Source of the DNA: Novosphingopyxis baekryungensis DSM 16222
Lineage (GTDB): Bacteria; Pseudomonadota; Alphaproteobacteria; Sphingomonadales; Sphingomonadaceae
DNA: 64,000 bases
NCBI RefSeq assembly: GCF_000420305.1
Contig: NZ_ATUR01000004.1
Coordinates: 1 to 64,000 of the forward strand
Direction: 5' to 3'
Shown here: piece by piece, positions 26,604 through 34,447 of the stretch
Layout of the letters: each line of letters opens with the position of its first letter
How positions within the stretch are numbered: the first letter of the stretch is position 1
Translations under genes and position numbers: made by a program
The notes under the pieces: generated by a model
Databases searched by the model: none
What the model saw: only the letters and a program-made list of their open reading frames with translations
What the model was told of the DNA's origin: nothing

Positions 26604-27134
26604 TCAAATTCCCAGCAGCGACGCGGCAAGCCGCAGCCAATATTTGTTATATTCCCGAAATAGCGCCGCAAAGCTCGGCCGGGTCGGCACCGCGTCCGGT
26701 ACCAGCAGGATCTCCGCCGGCAAGGTCTTGGCCAGTTCCAGCTCGGCCCGGCGCATGTGCCAGTCGCTGGTGACCAGGCGGATCGAGCGGACGTCGCGGC
26801 GCGCGGCCCAGCGGGCGGTCTCCGTGGCGTTGGAGCGCGTATCGATCGAACGAAAGCCAAGATCGATGCAGCAATCTTCCAGCTTTTTGGGCCAGTCATA
26901 TTCCGCTTCCAGATCGGCCACGCGCACATCTGGGTCCACGCCGGAAATCAGCATATAATCGGCATCCCCGTCTTCGAGCACCTGCAAGGCGCGGTCGATG
27001 CGGTTGGCCCCGCCGGTCAGAACCACCACCGCATCCGTTTTCTGATCGCTTGCCGGTTCCGGCAGCAAAAGCGAAAACCAGGCAAATCCCAGGATCCAGG
27101 CCAGCACGGGCACCGAGAGCAGGCGGACGATCAC
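26604..27134 (-). CDS. YdcF/SanA-family (DUF218) membrane protein
   Basis: 176 residues. An N-terminal membrane helix ('LLSVPVLAWILGFAWFSLLL') is followed by a DUF218 domain: 'DAVVVLTGGANRIDRAL', 'LISGVDPDV', 'STRSNATETARWA'-type helix, and 'LVTSDWHMRRAELELA'. Members are implicated in envelope polysaccharide or peptidoglycan barrier functions (SanA, ElyC) but the reaction is unknown. The start ATG overlaps the ftsX stop; plsC follows immediately. The FtsEX context supports an envelope role. Confidence 0.87.
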   Translation of the reverse strand: MIVRLLSVPVLAWILGFAWFSLLLPEPASDQKTDAVVVLTGGANRIDRALQVLEDGDADYMLISGVDPDVRVADLEAEYDWPKKLEDCCIDLGFRSIDTRSNATETARWAARRDVRSIRLVTSDWHMRRAELELAKTLPAEILLVPDAVPTRPSFAALFREYNKYWLRLAASLLGI

Positions 27135-28027
27135 AGCATTTTCCGCAACGCGCCGAGGATGGTGAGCCGCGCCATCAGCATGGCCAGCAGGACGGTGATG
27201 ACCGGAATGCCCAGAAGCGGTGCGAGCAACCAGGGTGAAAAGGTCGATGCGTTCAGCAATGGTGTCTCCAGAGCGGCCAGCTGGCGGCTCAGCCCCACCA
27301 GCATAGCCGCCCCGGCCAGAAAACCCAGAACAGATCCGAATGTCGCATCCAGCGCCATGCGCCGTTGAAACAGCCGGGATATCTGCAGATCGGTGCCGCC
27401 CAGCAGATGAACGATGGCGATGGTAGCGCTATGGCTGCCCAGCGCGCTGCGTGCGGCCAGCACCACGGTGGCCGCCGTTGCGATGGCCAGCAACAGGATC
27501 AGCGCGGCGGCCAGCCATTGCAGCGACTGCATGGCCTGCAGAACGGGTTCGAGCCAGGCGCTATCGGCATCGATCCGCGCGCTGGGGGCCACATCCAGTA
27601 CAGCCGCGCTGATACTGGCCAGCATCATGTCGTCCACCGGACGGGCAAGCGTCAGATCGATCAACGCCGGCAGGGGAATATCCTCTGCAATGCTGCCGCC
27701 GCCGAACCACGGTGCCAGCAGCGCCTCCACATCGGCGGGGGGCACGGCATCGGCGCGCACGATCTGTGGCAGCTGCACCAGCGCCCGCTGCGCCGCCCGT
27801 TGTTCCCGATCGCGCACGGCGGGGTCGGGCGCCAGGATCTGCACGGTCGCTTCGCGCGACAATTGCTCGCCCGTCGACGTGGTGGCCGAAGACAGCGTAA
27901 GCGCGGCGGCGGCGGCCAGCACCGTGAGAAACACCATGATCGCGATGACCCAGGGCATGGGCCCGCTCAGCCGGCCCTCCGGCATCAATTGGCGGTTCGG
28001 CGCGCTTTGGGTTCTGCCACGGAACAT
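27131..28027 (-). CDS. ftsX: Cell division protein FtsX
   Basis: 298 residues. Four membrane helices: one near residues 23-45 and three in the C-terminal half ('WLAAALILLLAIATAATVVLAAR', 'FGSVLGFLAGAAMLVGL', 'WLLAPLLGIPVITVLLAMLMARL'), with a periplasmic extracellular domain between the first and second. It forms a complex with FtsE that activates amidases or other hydrolases at the septum. The sequence is divergent, as usual for FtsX, so adjacency to ftsE carries part of the identification. The gap to ftsE is eight bases. Confidence 0.92.
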   Translation of the reverse strand: MFRGRTQSAPNRQLMPEGRLSGPMPWVIAIMVFLTVLAAAAALTLSSATTSTGEQLSREATVQILAPDPAVRDREQRAAQRALVQLPQIVRADAVPPADVEALLAPWFGGGSIAEDIPLPALIDLTLARPVDDMMLASISAAVLDVAPSARIDADSAWLEPVLQAMQSLQWLAAALILLLAIATAATVVLAARSALGSHSATIAIVHLLGGTDLQISRLFQRRMALDATFGSVLGFLAGAAMLVGLSRQLAALETPLLNASTFSPWLLAPLLGIPVITVLLAMLMARLTILGALRKML

Positions 28028-28035
28028 GAGCGCGT

Positions 28036-28749
28036 TCAGGCGCCAAGAACCAGCGGCTTGGGCGGATAGCGCAGCGCGCCCGTCGGATCCGACAGGCGGC
28101 CGCGATCCAGCTGCATCATCTGCGCGCCGCCGATCTTGCCGATCAGGTGAATATCGTGGGTTGCCACGACCACGGTGGTGCCAAGCTTGTTAAGGGCACT
28201 GAACAATTTCAGCAGCCGCACGGCAAGATCGGGATCGACATTGCCCGTGGGTTCGTCGGCCACCAGAATCTCCGGCCTGCCGATCACCGCCCGCGCAATC
28301 GCCACACGCTGCTGCTCCCCGCCGGACAAGGTGGCGGGCCGCGCCGTGGCGCGCTCGGTCAGCCCGATCCAGTCGAGCATTTCCTTCACCGGCCCGGCTA
28401 GATCGCCCTCCGGCACGCCCGCCACGCGCAGCGGCAGAGCAATATTGTCGAACGCGGTAAGATGGGGCACCAGCCGGAAATCCTGAAACACCACCCCGAT
28501 ACGGCGACGGAACCCCGGCAGACGCCGACGCGGCATCGTCACCGCATCCTCGCCGAATAATTTGATCACGCCGCGGCTCGGCCGCTGCGCCAGATAAAGC
28601 AATTTGAGCAGCGATGTTTTGCCAGCGCCAGAGGTGCCCGTCAGGAAGTAAAAGCTGCCTGGAAAAAGCGTGAAGCTGATATCGGACAGCGTTTCAGCGC
28701 CGGTGCCGTAGCGCAGGCCGACATTCTGGAATTCCACCACCTGATCCAT
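28036..28749 (-). CDS. ftsE: Cell division ATP-binding protein FtsE
   Basis: 237 residues, ABC ATPase. Walker A is GTSGAGKTS, the Q-loop 'GVVFQDFRLVPHLTAFDNIALPL', signature LSGGEQQRVAIARA, Walker B 'ILVADEPTGNVDPDL', and switch His in 'VVVATHDIHLI'. It powers FtsX during septal peptidoglycan remodelling. It opens a four-gene operon (ftsE, ftsX, ydcF, plsC) that runs away from the divergent DUF3426 gene. A C-terminal extension of some 20 residues beyond the core ABC fold is present. Confidence 0.95.
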   Translation of the reverse strand: MDQVVEFQNVGLRYGTGAETLSDISFTLFPGSFYFLTGTSGAGKTSLLKLLYLAQRPSRGVIKLFGEDAVTMPRRRLPGFRRRIGVVFQDFRLVPHLTAFDNIALPLRVAGVPEGDLAGPVKEMLDWIGLTERATARPATLSGGEQQRVAIARAVIGRPEILVADEPTGNVDPDLAVRLLKLFSALNKLGTTVVVATHDIHLIGKIGGAQMMQLDRGRLSDPTGALRYPPKPLVLGA

Positions 28750-28870
28750 ATCCTGTCAGCAGATGGCAAAAGCCGGGGGCCGGGTAAAGCGCCACGTGCG
28801 GCGGCTGGCCTCCCCCGCCAGAAACGTATCGCTGCTTGCGCTTGATTCGCGCCTGATGTTTATGGGCCGC

Positions 28871-29629
28871 ATGCTGCTCATCTGTCCTGCCTGTAACACG
28901 CGCTATGTCGTTCCGGACGCCGCGATCGGCGCGACGGGGCGGCAGGTCCGCTGCGCCTCGTGCAAGCATAGCTGGTATCAGCAAGCTGCCGCGCTCGATC
29001 TGGAGACAGAGCACCAGAGCGACCCGGTGCCGGATGAGACCTCCCGTCACGCGCCTGCGCCGGAGAGGTCAGCGCCAGAACCGCGTCGGGCAGAGGCACC
29101 GCCGAAAATGGCTGAAGAGCCCGCTCCACCGCCGATCACCCCGCCCCGCTATGAACGATCCGTTGAGAATCGCCGCAGCAGCTTTGCGCATGAGCCGCCC
29201 TTCCGCCCGCGCCGCAATCCGGCGCGGCTGTGGACGATCGCTGCCTTGCTGTTCGCGCTGGTGATCGCCGGGGGCGGTTTCCTTCTCTGGCAGTCGGGCT
29301 GGCTCAGCAGCGGCATGACCTTTGCCGCGCAGCAGCCCGCACTGGAAATCGTGCTCGATGCCAAGCAGGACCGGCAGACATTGACCGATGGGACGGAATA
29401 TTTCGCCGCCAGCGGGACCATCGTGAACAGCAGCGCCATCGAGCAACAAGTGCCCCCCATGCTAGTGGTGCTGAAGGACGTGCAGGGCCGCACGGTTTAT
29501 AGCTGGACGATGAACCCGCCGGTGCGCAGCCTAGCGCCGGGCGGCAAGGCGGAATTCAACGAAGCCAAGCTCGACGTGCCGCGTTCGGCCACCGAACTGT
29601 TCATCGGCTGGGCCCGCGATTCCGAGTGA
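28871..29629 (+). CDS. MJ0042 zinc-ribbon and DUF3426 membrane protein
   Basis: 252 residues from the ATG at 28871, where the zinc-ribbon begins; ATGs at 28856 and 28862 are alternatives. An MJ0042-type ribbon (CPAC...CASC, residues about 5-35) precedes a proline-rich disordered region, one membrane helix ('LWTIAALLFALVIAGGGFLLW', about 119-140) and a C-terminal DUF3426 domain with FxxLRV-like beta structure ('LEIVLDAKQDRQTL', 'RSLAPGGKAEFNEAKLDVP'). It is divergent from ftsE, a common alphaproteobacterial arrangement. Function is unknown; envelope or division linkage is only contextual. Confidence 0.85.
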   Translation: MLLICPACNTRYVVPDAAIGATGRQVRCASCKHSWYQQAAALDLETEHQSDPVPDETSRHAPAPERSAPEPRRAEAPPKMAEEPAPPPITPPRYERSVENRRSSFAHEPPFRPRRNPARLWTIAALLFALVIAGGGFLLWQSGWLSSGMTFAAQQPALEIVLDAKQDRQTLTDGTEYFAASGTIVNSSAIEQQVPPMLVVLKDVQGRTVYSWTMNPPVRSLAPGGKAEFNEAKLDVPRSATELFIGWARDSE

Positions 29630-29688
29630 TCGACAGTTCGCGGGAAAATCTTTGCACGAAATATCATAGCCCTGCCCAGCTTATCTGG

Positions 29689-29717
29689 TTGCGCGCGCCA
29701 GACCCCTTTGCTAATGG
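29689..29717 (+). promoter_or_regulatory. Candidate promoter of the first tRNA-Leu copy
   Basis: TTGCGC (29689-29694), a 17-bp spacer and TAATGG (29712-29717) lie 24 bp before the tRNA. The second copy has no equally good pair of boxes at that distance, which suggests this is the original gene and the right-hand one may be poorly expressed. Confidence 0.4.
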
Positions 29718-29734
29718 CTCCGGCCTACCTGCGG

Positions 29735-29828
29735 ACGGTGTGCGGTCGTGGCGGAATGGTAGACGCGCAACGTTGAGGTCGTTGTGGGCGAAAGCCCGTG
29801 GAAGTTCGAGTCTTCTCGACCGCACCAA
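29735..29828. repeat. Left copy of a 94-bp direct repeat containing tRNA-Leu
   Basis: The repeat runs from seven bases before the tRNA (ACGGTGT) to one base after CCA and matches 31860-31953 at 93 of 94 positions. The flanks outside differ completely. The whole tRNA is duplicated, not just its 3' end. Confidence 0.85.
29742..29827 (+). tRNA. tRNA-Leu(GAG), left copy
   Basis: 86 bases. Acceptor stem GCGGTCG pairs with CGACCGC, discriminator A, encoded CCA. The anticodon stem CAACG/CGTTG encloses TTGAGGT, giving anticodon GAG for CUC/CUU codons. A long variable arm (TGGGCGAAAGCCCGT) and T-loop GTTCGAGTC complete it. An almost identical copy lies 2,125 bp to the right; the only difference is T against C at 29760/31885 in the D-arm. 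Confidence 0.95.
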
Positions 29829-30390
29829 TTATTTCAAGACTTTAAAGACGAATCAACGGGTTAGATGGGTAGGGTTTTCCGACATCCCCCATAATATCCC
29901 CTGCGATGAGTTCGCTTGCGTCTGCTGTGTATGTCACTGGATCAGAGCGGGTATCCCAGTGGTTTCGTCTCGGCTTTACGGCACTTCCCGATAAGCCGAG
30001 ACGACCTTTGCACGAATTTGAATGCCGAAGATCAGGTTCGCTGGTTGCATCTTCTTTGATGATCGCCATCGTATACGCATCTGCCCGCGCGACCGCACCT
30101 CGTCACTACAGACCCCGGTGACTGGAGCCAGTCTGCCGCGGAACCAGCCTCAGCAGTGGTAACATCGGTTGTCACAAGCGGCCCAAAGGAGACATCCGAC
30201 CCTCTGTCTCGATGCTGCGGTGCGGCCCGTCAGACCAGTCGCTCGCTGTAGGTGCAAAATCGAGCCGGCCGCGAATGGGAAGTGTGGCGGACGTAGCTGC
30301 CGTTCGCCCTCTGACATCCGACGACCGCTTCACGCGCCTTTCGACGGCGGTTTTGAAGCGGTCGTTGTGTGTCGGCGTGGCCGTCTGGCG
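29829..30390. other. 562-bp apparently non-coding region inside the tRNA-Leu-flanked segment
   Basis: No frame here shows a recognisable protein or an acceptable start with ribosome site; the short open frames have no family features. It holds a long hairpin (29965-30004) and a smaller one (GACTGG-AG-CCAGTC, 30120-30133). It may be decayed remains of an integrase or other element gene, or regulatory DNA; I cannot tell. Confidence 0.5.
29965..30004. repeat. Long inverted repeat with 12-bp arms
   Basis: TCGTCTCGGCTT (29965-29976) and AAGCCGAGACGA (29993-30004) are perfect inverse arms across 16 bp. There is no T-tract on either side, so a simple intrinsic terminator is unlikely. It sits in the non-coding part of the tRNA-Leu-flanked segment and may be a recombinase or protein binding site or a structured RNA. 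Confidence 0.6.
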
Positions 30391-31248
30391 CTAGGTGCCG
30401 GACGAACTTAGTAAATATGTGACCACAGCGGAAAGTGGTGTTGTTTCACGCCCGATAAGAGCGGACAAATCTTTGCTGTCTTCGAACAGAGCACCGGTCG
30501 CTGTGACGGTGTCCATCGCGGCAAGGAAACCAGCAAATTCAGGCGGCATACCGGTTTGCGCCAACGCAGCAGCGTAGTCTGCCTCTGTCATGTTGACGTA
30601 TGGGATTGCCTTGCCAGCCTGTCTGGACAATTCGGCAGCGGCCTCGGCCAAGGTGAATGCATCGTCACCGGCTAGTTCGTAGGTTTTTCCCTGCTTTGCG
30701 GGATCCATCAAGACGGCGGCGGCAGCAGCGGCGTAGTCTTCGCGCGTCGCGGCTGAAATTTTCCCATCGCCCGAGGCTCCAATCAATGCGCCATGCTCAA
30801 GCGCAGCGGCAAAACCCATCGCGTAGTTCTCCGTGTACCATCCGTTGCGCAGCAAGGTTGTGGACAGGCCGGAGGCCGCAAGCAACTCTTCGGTGGCTAC
30901 ATGTTCGGATGTCACAGGAGTGGGGTTTTCGGCTGCGCGCAGAAAGCTGGTATAGGCGATATGTTTCACACCCGCGGCTTTGGCGGCGTCGATCACCGCT
31001 TTGTGCTGTGCGACACGCTGGCCGATTTCGGAACTTGAAATCAGCAGCAGCTGGTCGACGCCCACCAAGGCAGGGGCAAGTGTTTCGGTGGCGTTATAGT
31101 CGAACACGCGGACTTCAACGCCAAGCTCAGTGGCCTTTTCGGGGTTTCTCGCAAGGGCGACGATGGGCTCTGCGTCGATTTGAACCTTGAGTTTTTCAAC
31201 GACAATTTGGCCCAACTGGCCGGTAGCGCCTGTGATCGCGATAGTCAT
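30391..31248 (-). CDS. NAD(P)H:quinone oxidoreductase, QorB/NmrA-like SDR
   Basis: 285 residues from the ATG at 31248, preceded by AAGGAG at good spacing. It is an atypical SDR: glycine motif 'ITGATGQLGQIVVEKL', 'PIVALARNPEKA', 'FDYNATETL', 'KHIAYTSFL', and 'LRNGWYTENY', closely resembling E. coli QorB (YtfG), which reduces quinones with NADPH. It is divergent from an HxlR regulator, the arrangement of qor2/qorR. Base composition is lower in GC than neighbours (34 of 60 bases in one sampled line against 43 of 60 in ftsE), consistent with acquisition. It lies between the two tRNA-Leu copies. Confidence 0.88.
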   Translation of the reverse strand: MTIAITGATGQLGQIVVEKLKVQIDAEPIVALARNPEKATELGVEVRVFDYNATETLAPALVGVDQLLLISSSEIGQRVAQHKAVIDAAKAAGVKHIAYTSFLRAAENPTPVTSEHVATEELLAASGLSTTLLRNGWYTENYAMGFAAALEHGALIGASGDGKISAATREDYAAAAAAVLMDPAKQGKTYELAGDDAFTLAEAAAELSRQAGKAIPYVNMTEADYAAALAQTGMPPEFAGFLAAMDTVTATGALFEDSKDLSALIGRETTPLSAVVTYLLSSSGT

Positions 31249-31291
31249 GTGGTACTCCTTCAAAACTGATGGAAAACTAGATAGCGACTTC

Positions 31292-31308
31292 ACTTACCAT
31301 CCGTAAGT
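31292..31308. promoter_or_regulatory. Operator ACTTAC-N5-GTAAGT between the qorB- and qorR-like genes
   Basis: A perfect inverted repeat with 6-bp arms and a CATCC spacer lies 44 bp before the qorB-like start and 39 bp before the HxlR start. HxlR-type QorR binds a symmetrical site in just this position and represses both genes. The self-complementary GTACGTAC follows immediately (31307-31314). Confidence 0.65.
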
Positions 31309-31346
31309 ACGTACTAAAATGTTAGTTTGAGTTTTTGAGAGGCCAC

Positions 31347-31760
31347 ATGCCAAGCCTGAGTGAGACGATCCAATCGGGGGGGCTAAAGGGCAACCTTTTG
31401 GTTACGCAATGCCCGTCGCGCCAGATCCTGAAGGACGTGACAAGCCGCTGGGGCGTTCTTGTGCTGATCGCGCTGCAAACCGGTAGGCTGCGCTTTGCCG
31501 AATTGCGCCGTACCGTGGGCGGGGTCAGTGACCGGATGCTGTCCCAGACCCTTCAAACGCTCGAAAGAGACGGTTTTGTCAGCCGCACCGTCTACGATGT
31601 TGTGCCGCCGCATGTAGAATACTCCCTGACCCCCAGAGGCTGCGACGTGGCCGAGTTGGTCCGCGCATTGGCCGATTGGATCGAAAACGCGACGCCTGAT
31701 ATCATGGCAGGAAAAGCGCCCCCACCGACCGAGAGTTTGTCTGGCATCACGTCCGATTAA
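31347..31760 (+). CDS. HxlR-family redox regulator, QorR-like
   Basis: 137 residues from the ATG at 31347 (GAGAGG upstream); a TTG at 31335 is also open. It is a winged helix-turn-helix protein: 'LKDVTSRWGVLVLIALQTGRLRFAELRRTVGGVSDRMLSQTL' region and wing 'YDVVPPHVEYSLTPRG'. A single N-terminal Cys22 (TQCPSRQ) matches the position of the sensing cysteine in QorR/YodB-type HxlR proteins, which lose DNA binding on oxidation by diamide, peroxide or quinones. It probably represses itself and the divergent quinone reductase. Confidence 0.88.
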   Translation: MPSLSETIQSGGLKGNLLVTQCPSRQILKDVTSRWGVLVLIALQTGRLRFAELRRTVGGVSDRMLSQTLQTLERDGFVSRTVYDVVPPHVEYSLTPRGCDVAELVRALADWIENATPDIMAGKAPPPTESLSGITSD

Positions 31761-31859
31761 ATCCACAAGTGGCAATGCAGACGGGCCGAACTGCCGCATC
31801 CCTACATTGCGACGCAGAACAGCAATGCGCTGATCTTACTGGTTCGAATGTCGACGTCC

Positions 31860-31953
31860 ACGGTGTGCGGTCGTGGCGGAATGGCAGACGCGCAACGTTG
31901 AGGTCGTTGTGGGCGAAAGCCCGTGGAAGTTCGAGTCTTCTCGACCGCACCAA
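31860..31953. repeat. Right copy of the 94-bp direct repeat containing tRNA-Leu
   Basis: It matches 29735-29828 except for one base (C at 31885). Together the two copies bracket the quinone-reductase/regulator pair. No integrase or transposase gene is present between them. Confidence 0.85.
31867..31952 (+). tRNA. tRNA-Leu(GAG), right copy
   Basis: 86 bases, with the same cloverleaf, anticodon GAG and encoded CCA as the copy at 29742. The one change lies in the D-arm (GGAATGGCAGAC) and should not disturb folding. Boxes upstream are weak (TTACTG near 31836 with no clear -35), so expression may be lower than for the left copy. Confidence 0.93.
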
Positions 31954-32151
31954 ATTCATCTGATGTCTCTGAATACCGCGAAGCGCCTAGCCATCGCTTT
32001 GGCTTGGCGGTCTCTCGTCATGCCGTGCGTGTTCCCTGCCCGAATGAGGTCCGCCCTTTAGGAAGCCATTGGGCGCGCAATCCCGGGGCAAACCGCTGTT
32101 TCTATTGCGAGATCTTGCGAGTGGGTCACGAAGTAGCGCTGCGCGACTTTG

Positions 32152-33057
32152 CTAAAAGTCTCCGCCGCTCAGCCGCTGACAGAGCATATCGAGCTGGTCC
32201 AGACTTCCGTACCGAATCGTCATGCGCCCGGACGAACCCTCGCTGGCGATGGCCACGTCGAGCCCGAGCAGATCCGACAGCTGGGTCTCCAGCGCCTTGA
32301 TATCCGGATCGTCGCTCTTTGGCGAGTTGGTCGATGCGCGGCGCCGTGGCTCGGCCCCGCCCTTCGATTGCCGCACAATTTTTTCCACGTCACGAACCGT
32401 CAGCCCATCGCGTTCAATTCGGTGGGCCAACCCTTCCGCATCGTCAAAACCGATCAATGCGCGCGCATGGCCCATTTGTAGCCGGTTTTCCAGCATGAGG
32501 GCACGCACCGAATTTGGCAGATCGAGAAGCCGCATGAGGTTCGCCACATGGCTGCGGGACTTGTCGACCAATGCCGCCAGGGCCTTCTGACTATGGCCGA
32601 AGTCTTCCGTCAGACGGTGATAGGCCTCCGCCTCTTCGATCGGGTTCAGATCCTCGCGCTGCACGTTCTCGATCAGCGCGATTTCCAGCGTCTCGCTATC
32701 GCCGAAATCGCGGATGATGGCCGGGATCTCATGCAGGGCGGCGCGCTGTGCCGCGCGCCACCGCCGTTCGCCAGCGACGATCTGATAGCCTTTGCCACTG
32801 GGTGCAGGCCGCACGACGATCGGCTGGATGATCCCGCGTTCGCGAATGCTCTGGGCCAGTTCCTCCAACGCCGTCTGGGCAAAATGCCGCCGCGGCTGAT
32901 CGGGATGCGGCTTCAGATCGGCAATCGGAAGCAGCCGAACGCTCGACTGATCTGGCGCCACTGGCGTGTCGTTCGACGGACGATCGCGGATGGCATCGCC
33001 CAGCAAGCTGTCGAGACCCCGTCCAAGGCCGCGTTTTTTCTCTCCGGCGGCACTCAT
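32152..33057 (-). CDS. parB: Chromosome partitioning protein ParB
   Basis: 301 residues. N-terminal 'KKRGLGRGLDSLLGD', the CTP-binding ParB/Srx domain ('LLPIADLKPHPDQPRRHF', 'GIIQPIVVRP', 'GYQIVAGERRWRAAQRA'), the KorB-like helix-turn-helix ('LTEDFGHSQKALAALVDKSRSHVANLMRLL') and a C-terminal dimerisation domain. It loads on parS sites as a CTP-dependent sliding clamp. Its stop is near 32152, and its ATG overlaps the parA stop. Several parS sequences lie in the adjacent rsmG and the mnmG-mnmE gap. Confidence 0.96.
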   Translation of the reverse strand: MSAAGEKKRGLGRGLDSLLGDAIRDRPSNDTPVAPDQSSVRLLPIADLKPHPDQPRRHFAQTALEELAQSIRERGIIQPIVVRPAPSGKGYQIVAGERRWRAAQRAALHEIPAIIRDFGDSETLEIALIENVQREDLNPIEEAEAYHRLTEDFGHSQKALAALVDKSRSHVANLMRLLDLPNSVRALMLENRLQMGHARALIGFDDAEGLAHRIERDGLTVRDVEKIVRQSKGGAEPRRRASTNSPKSDDPDIKALETQLSDLLGLDVAIASEGSSGRMTIRYGSLDQLDMLCQRLSGGDF

Positions 33058-33830
33058 GCGGCAATATCCTCTTTCGGAAGACGCTCGATCAATTCGCGCG
33101 CCAGATCGATATAGGCCATGCTACCGGCGCAGCGATGATCGTAAATCAACGCCGGCAGGCCATGGCTGGGCGCTTCCGACAGGCGCACATTGCGCGGGAT
33201 GACGGTATCGAACACGATCGGGCCGAGCACGGACCGCACATCGTCTGACACCTGCTCCGTCAGCCTGTTGCGCCGATCATACATGGTGAGCGCCACGCCC
33301 AATATGGACAGATCCGGATTGAACCGCGTGCGCACCAGCTCGACGGTCTGCAACAACTGGCTGAGCCCCTCCAGGGCAAAGAACTCGCATTGCAAAGGCA
33401 CCAATACGGAATGCGCAGCGACCAGGGCATTGACCGTCAACAGGCCTAGCGACGGCGGGCAATCGATCAGGCAGACATCATAGGTGGAAGCCGATGCGAT
33501 GGCGGTTTGCAGGGCGTTGGAACGGCGATCGCGATCGACCAGCTCGATTTCCGCGCCGGACAAGTCGACCGTCGCCGGCACGATGGACAATCCGGGCACG
33601 TCGGTTTTGACCGTGCACTCCGCCAGATCGGCTTCACCGATCAGCAATTCATAGCTGGTCCAGTCGCGCTGATCCCGTGCAACCCCCAGCCCGGTCGACG
33701 CATTGCCCTGCGGATCGAGATCGATCAACAATACTTTCGCGCCCGTCGCCGCCAGTGCGGTCGCGAGATTGATGGCGGTGGTGGTTTTTCCAACGCCGCC
33801 TTTTTGATTGGCTATTGCGATGCACCTCAT
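33054..33830 (-). CDS. parA: Chromosome partitioning ATPase ParA
   Basis: 258 residues. Deviant Walker A KGGVGKTTTAINLA with the signature lysine, 'VLLIDLDPQGNASTGLG' and 'YDVCLIDCPPSLGLLTVNAL'. The short form without an N-terminal DNA-binding domain is typical of chromosomal ParA (type Ib-like/Soj). It forms the DNA-bound gradient that moves ParB-parS complexes and so the origin. The ATG overlaps the rsmG stop. In Caulobacter relatives this gene is essential. Confidence 0.96.
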   Translation of the reverse strand: MRCIAIANQKGGVGKTTTAINLATALAATGAKVLLIDLDPQGNASTGLGVARDQRDWTSYELLIGEADLAECTVKTDVPGLSIVPATVDLSGAEIELVDRDRRSNALQTAIASASTYDVCLIDCPPSLGLLTVNALVAAHSVLVPLQCEFFALEGLSQLLQTVELVRTRFNPDLSILGVALTMYDRRNRLTEQVSDDVRSVLGPIVFDTVIPRNVRLSEAPSHGLPALIYDHRCAGSMAYIDLARELIERLPKEDIAA

Positions 33831-34447
33831 ACGGCGCCCCTCCCTACCAGAATGCCGGCGTCTGGATCGCTCAAGCTTTGTTCCACGTGGAACATGACCT
33901 TATGTTTTCGCGGCAGTTCGGCATAATGCATAGCAGCATTTTTTCCACGTGGAAGCACCCATGCTGTGTCTTCACAGGAAAACGGCCGCGCAAGATCGAG
34001 CAATTCAAGCACCGGCGCAAAAGCGCGTGCGACGATCGCGCCTGCGGGTCTTGGCGCGATCGTCTGCAAACGGCTGCATTCGACCGTCACTCTGGCGCTC
34101 AAGCCTAACGCGGTGATGGCTTCTTCCAGAAACGCACAGCGCCGTTTGCGCGATTCGACTAGGACAACATCATCCGACCGCAAGATTGCCAGCACAAGGC
34201 CAGGCAATCCCGGACCGCTGCCAAGATCCAGCATCGGCCCTTTCAATGTCTTTGGCAAATGGGGCGCGAGTTGGGCGCTATCGAAGATGTGGCGCTCCCA
34301 CAAATTTGCGACGGTCGACGCAGAAATGAGATTCTGCTGGCTGTTTTCCGCGACCAGCATGGAAGCAAATTGGTCGAGCTGTCCCAATGTTTCACGTGAA
34401 ACACCGAGCGTCGCGGACAGCCATTCACAAACGGCATCCTTGGTCAC
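33827..34447 (-). CDS. rsmG: 16S rRNA (guanine527-N7)-methyltransferase
   Basis: 206 residues from a GTG start that overlaps the mnmG stop (GTGA). Known also as GidB; it methylates G527 of 16S rRNA. Seen are '[27 protein letters not shown]', '[17 protein letters not shown]' (SAM site) and '[17 protein letters not shown]'. Two exact parS sequences fall inside its coding region (33879-33894, 34388-34403), encoding parts of 'MFHVEQ' and 'VSRETLG', so the protein sequence here is constrained twice. Confidence 0.95.
   Translation of the reverse strand: MTKDAVCEWLSATLGVSRETLGQLDQFASMLVAENSQQNLISASTVANLWERHIFDSAQLAPHLPKTLKGPMLDLGSGPGLPGLVLAILRSDDVVLVESRKRRCAFLEEAITALGLSARVTVECSRLQTIAPRPAGAIVARAFAPVLELLDLARPFSCEDTAWVLPRGKNAAMHYAELPRKHKVMFHVEQSLSDPDAGILVGRGAV
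33879..33894. promoter_or_regulatory. parS site (exact)
   Basis: The 16-bp perfect palindrome TGTTCCACGTGGAACA matches the chromosomal ParB-binding consensus TGTTYCACGTGRAACA at all positions. It lies in the 3' part of rsmG, about 50 bp from parA. Confidence 0.88.
33941..33956. promoter_or_regulatory. Degenerate parS half-match
   Basis: The 12-bp core TTCCACGTGGAA is intact but three outer positions differ from consensus. It lies 62 bp from the exact site at 33879, inside rsmG, and may be a weak ParB site or a decaying copy. Confidence 0.4.
34388..34403. promoter_or_regulatory. parS site (exact)
   Basis: The 16-bp perfect palindrome TGTTTCACGTGAAACA is the canonical parS. It lies near the 5' end of rsmG, about 510 bp from the other exact site in that gene. 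Confidence 0.9.

Noticed and set aside
29842-30069. 75-codon minus frame in the tRNA-Leu segment
   Set aside because: It has no ribosome site or recognised sequence and spans the long hairpin; its tail runs close to the tRNA-Leu gene.
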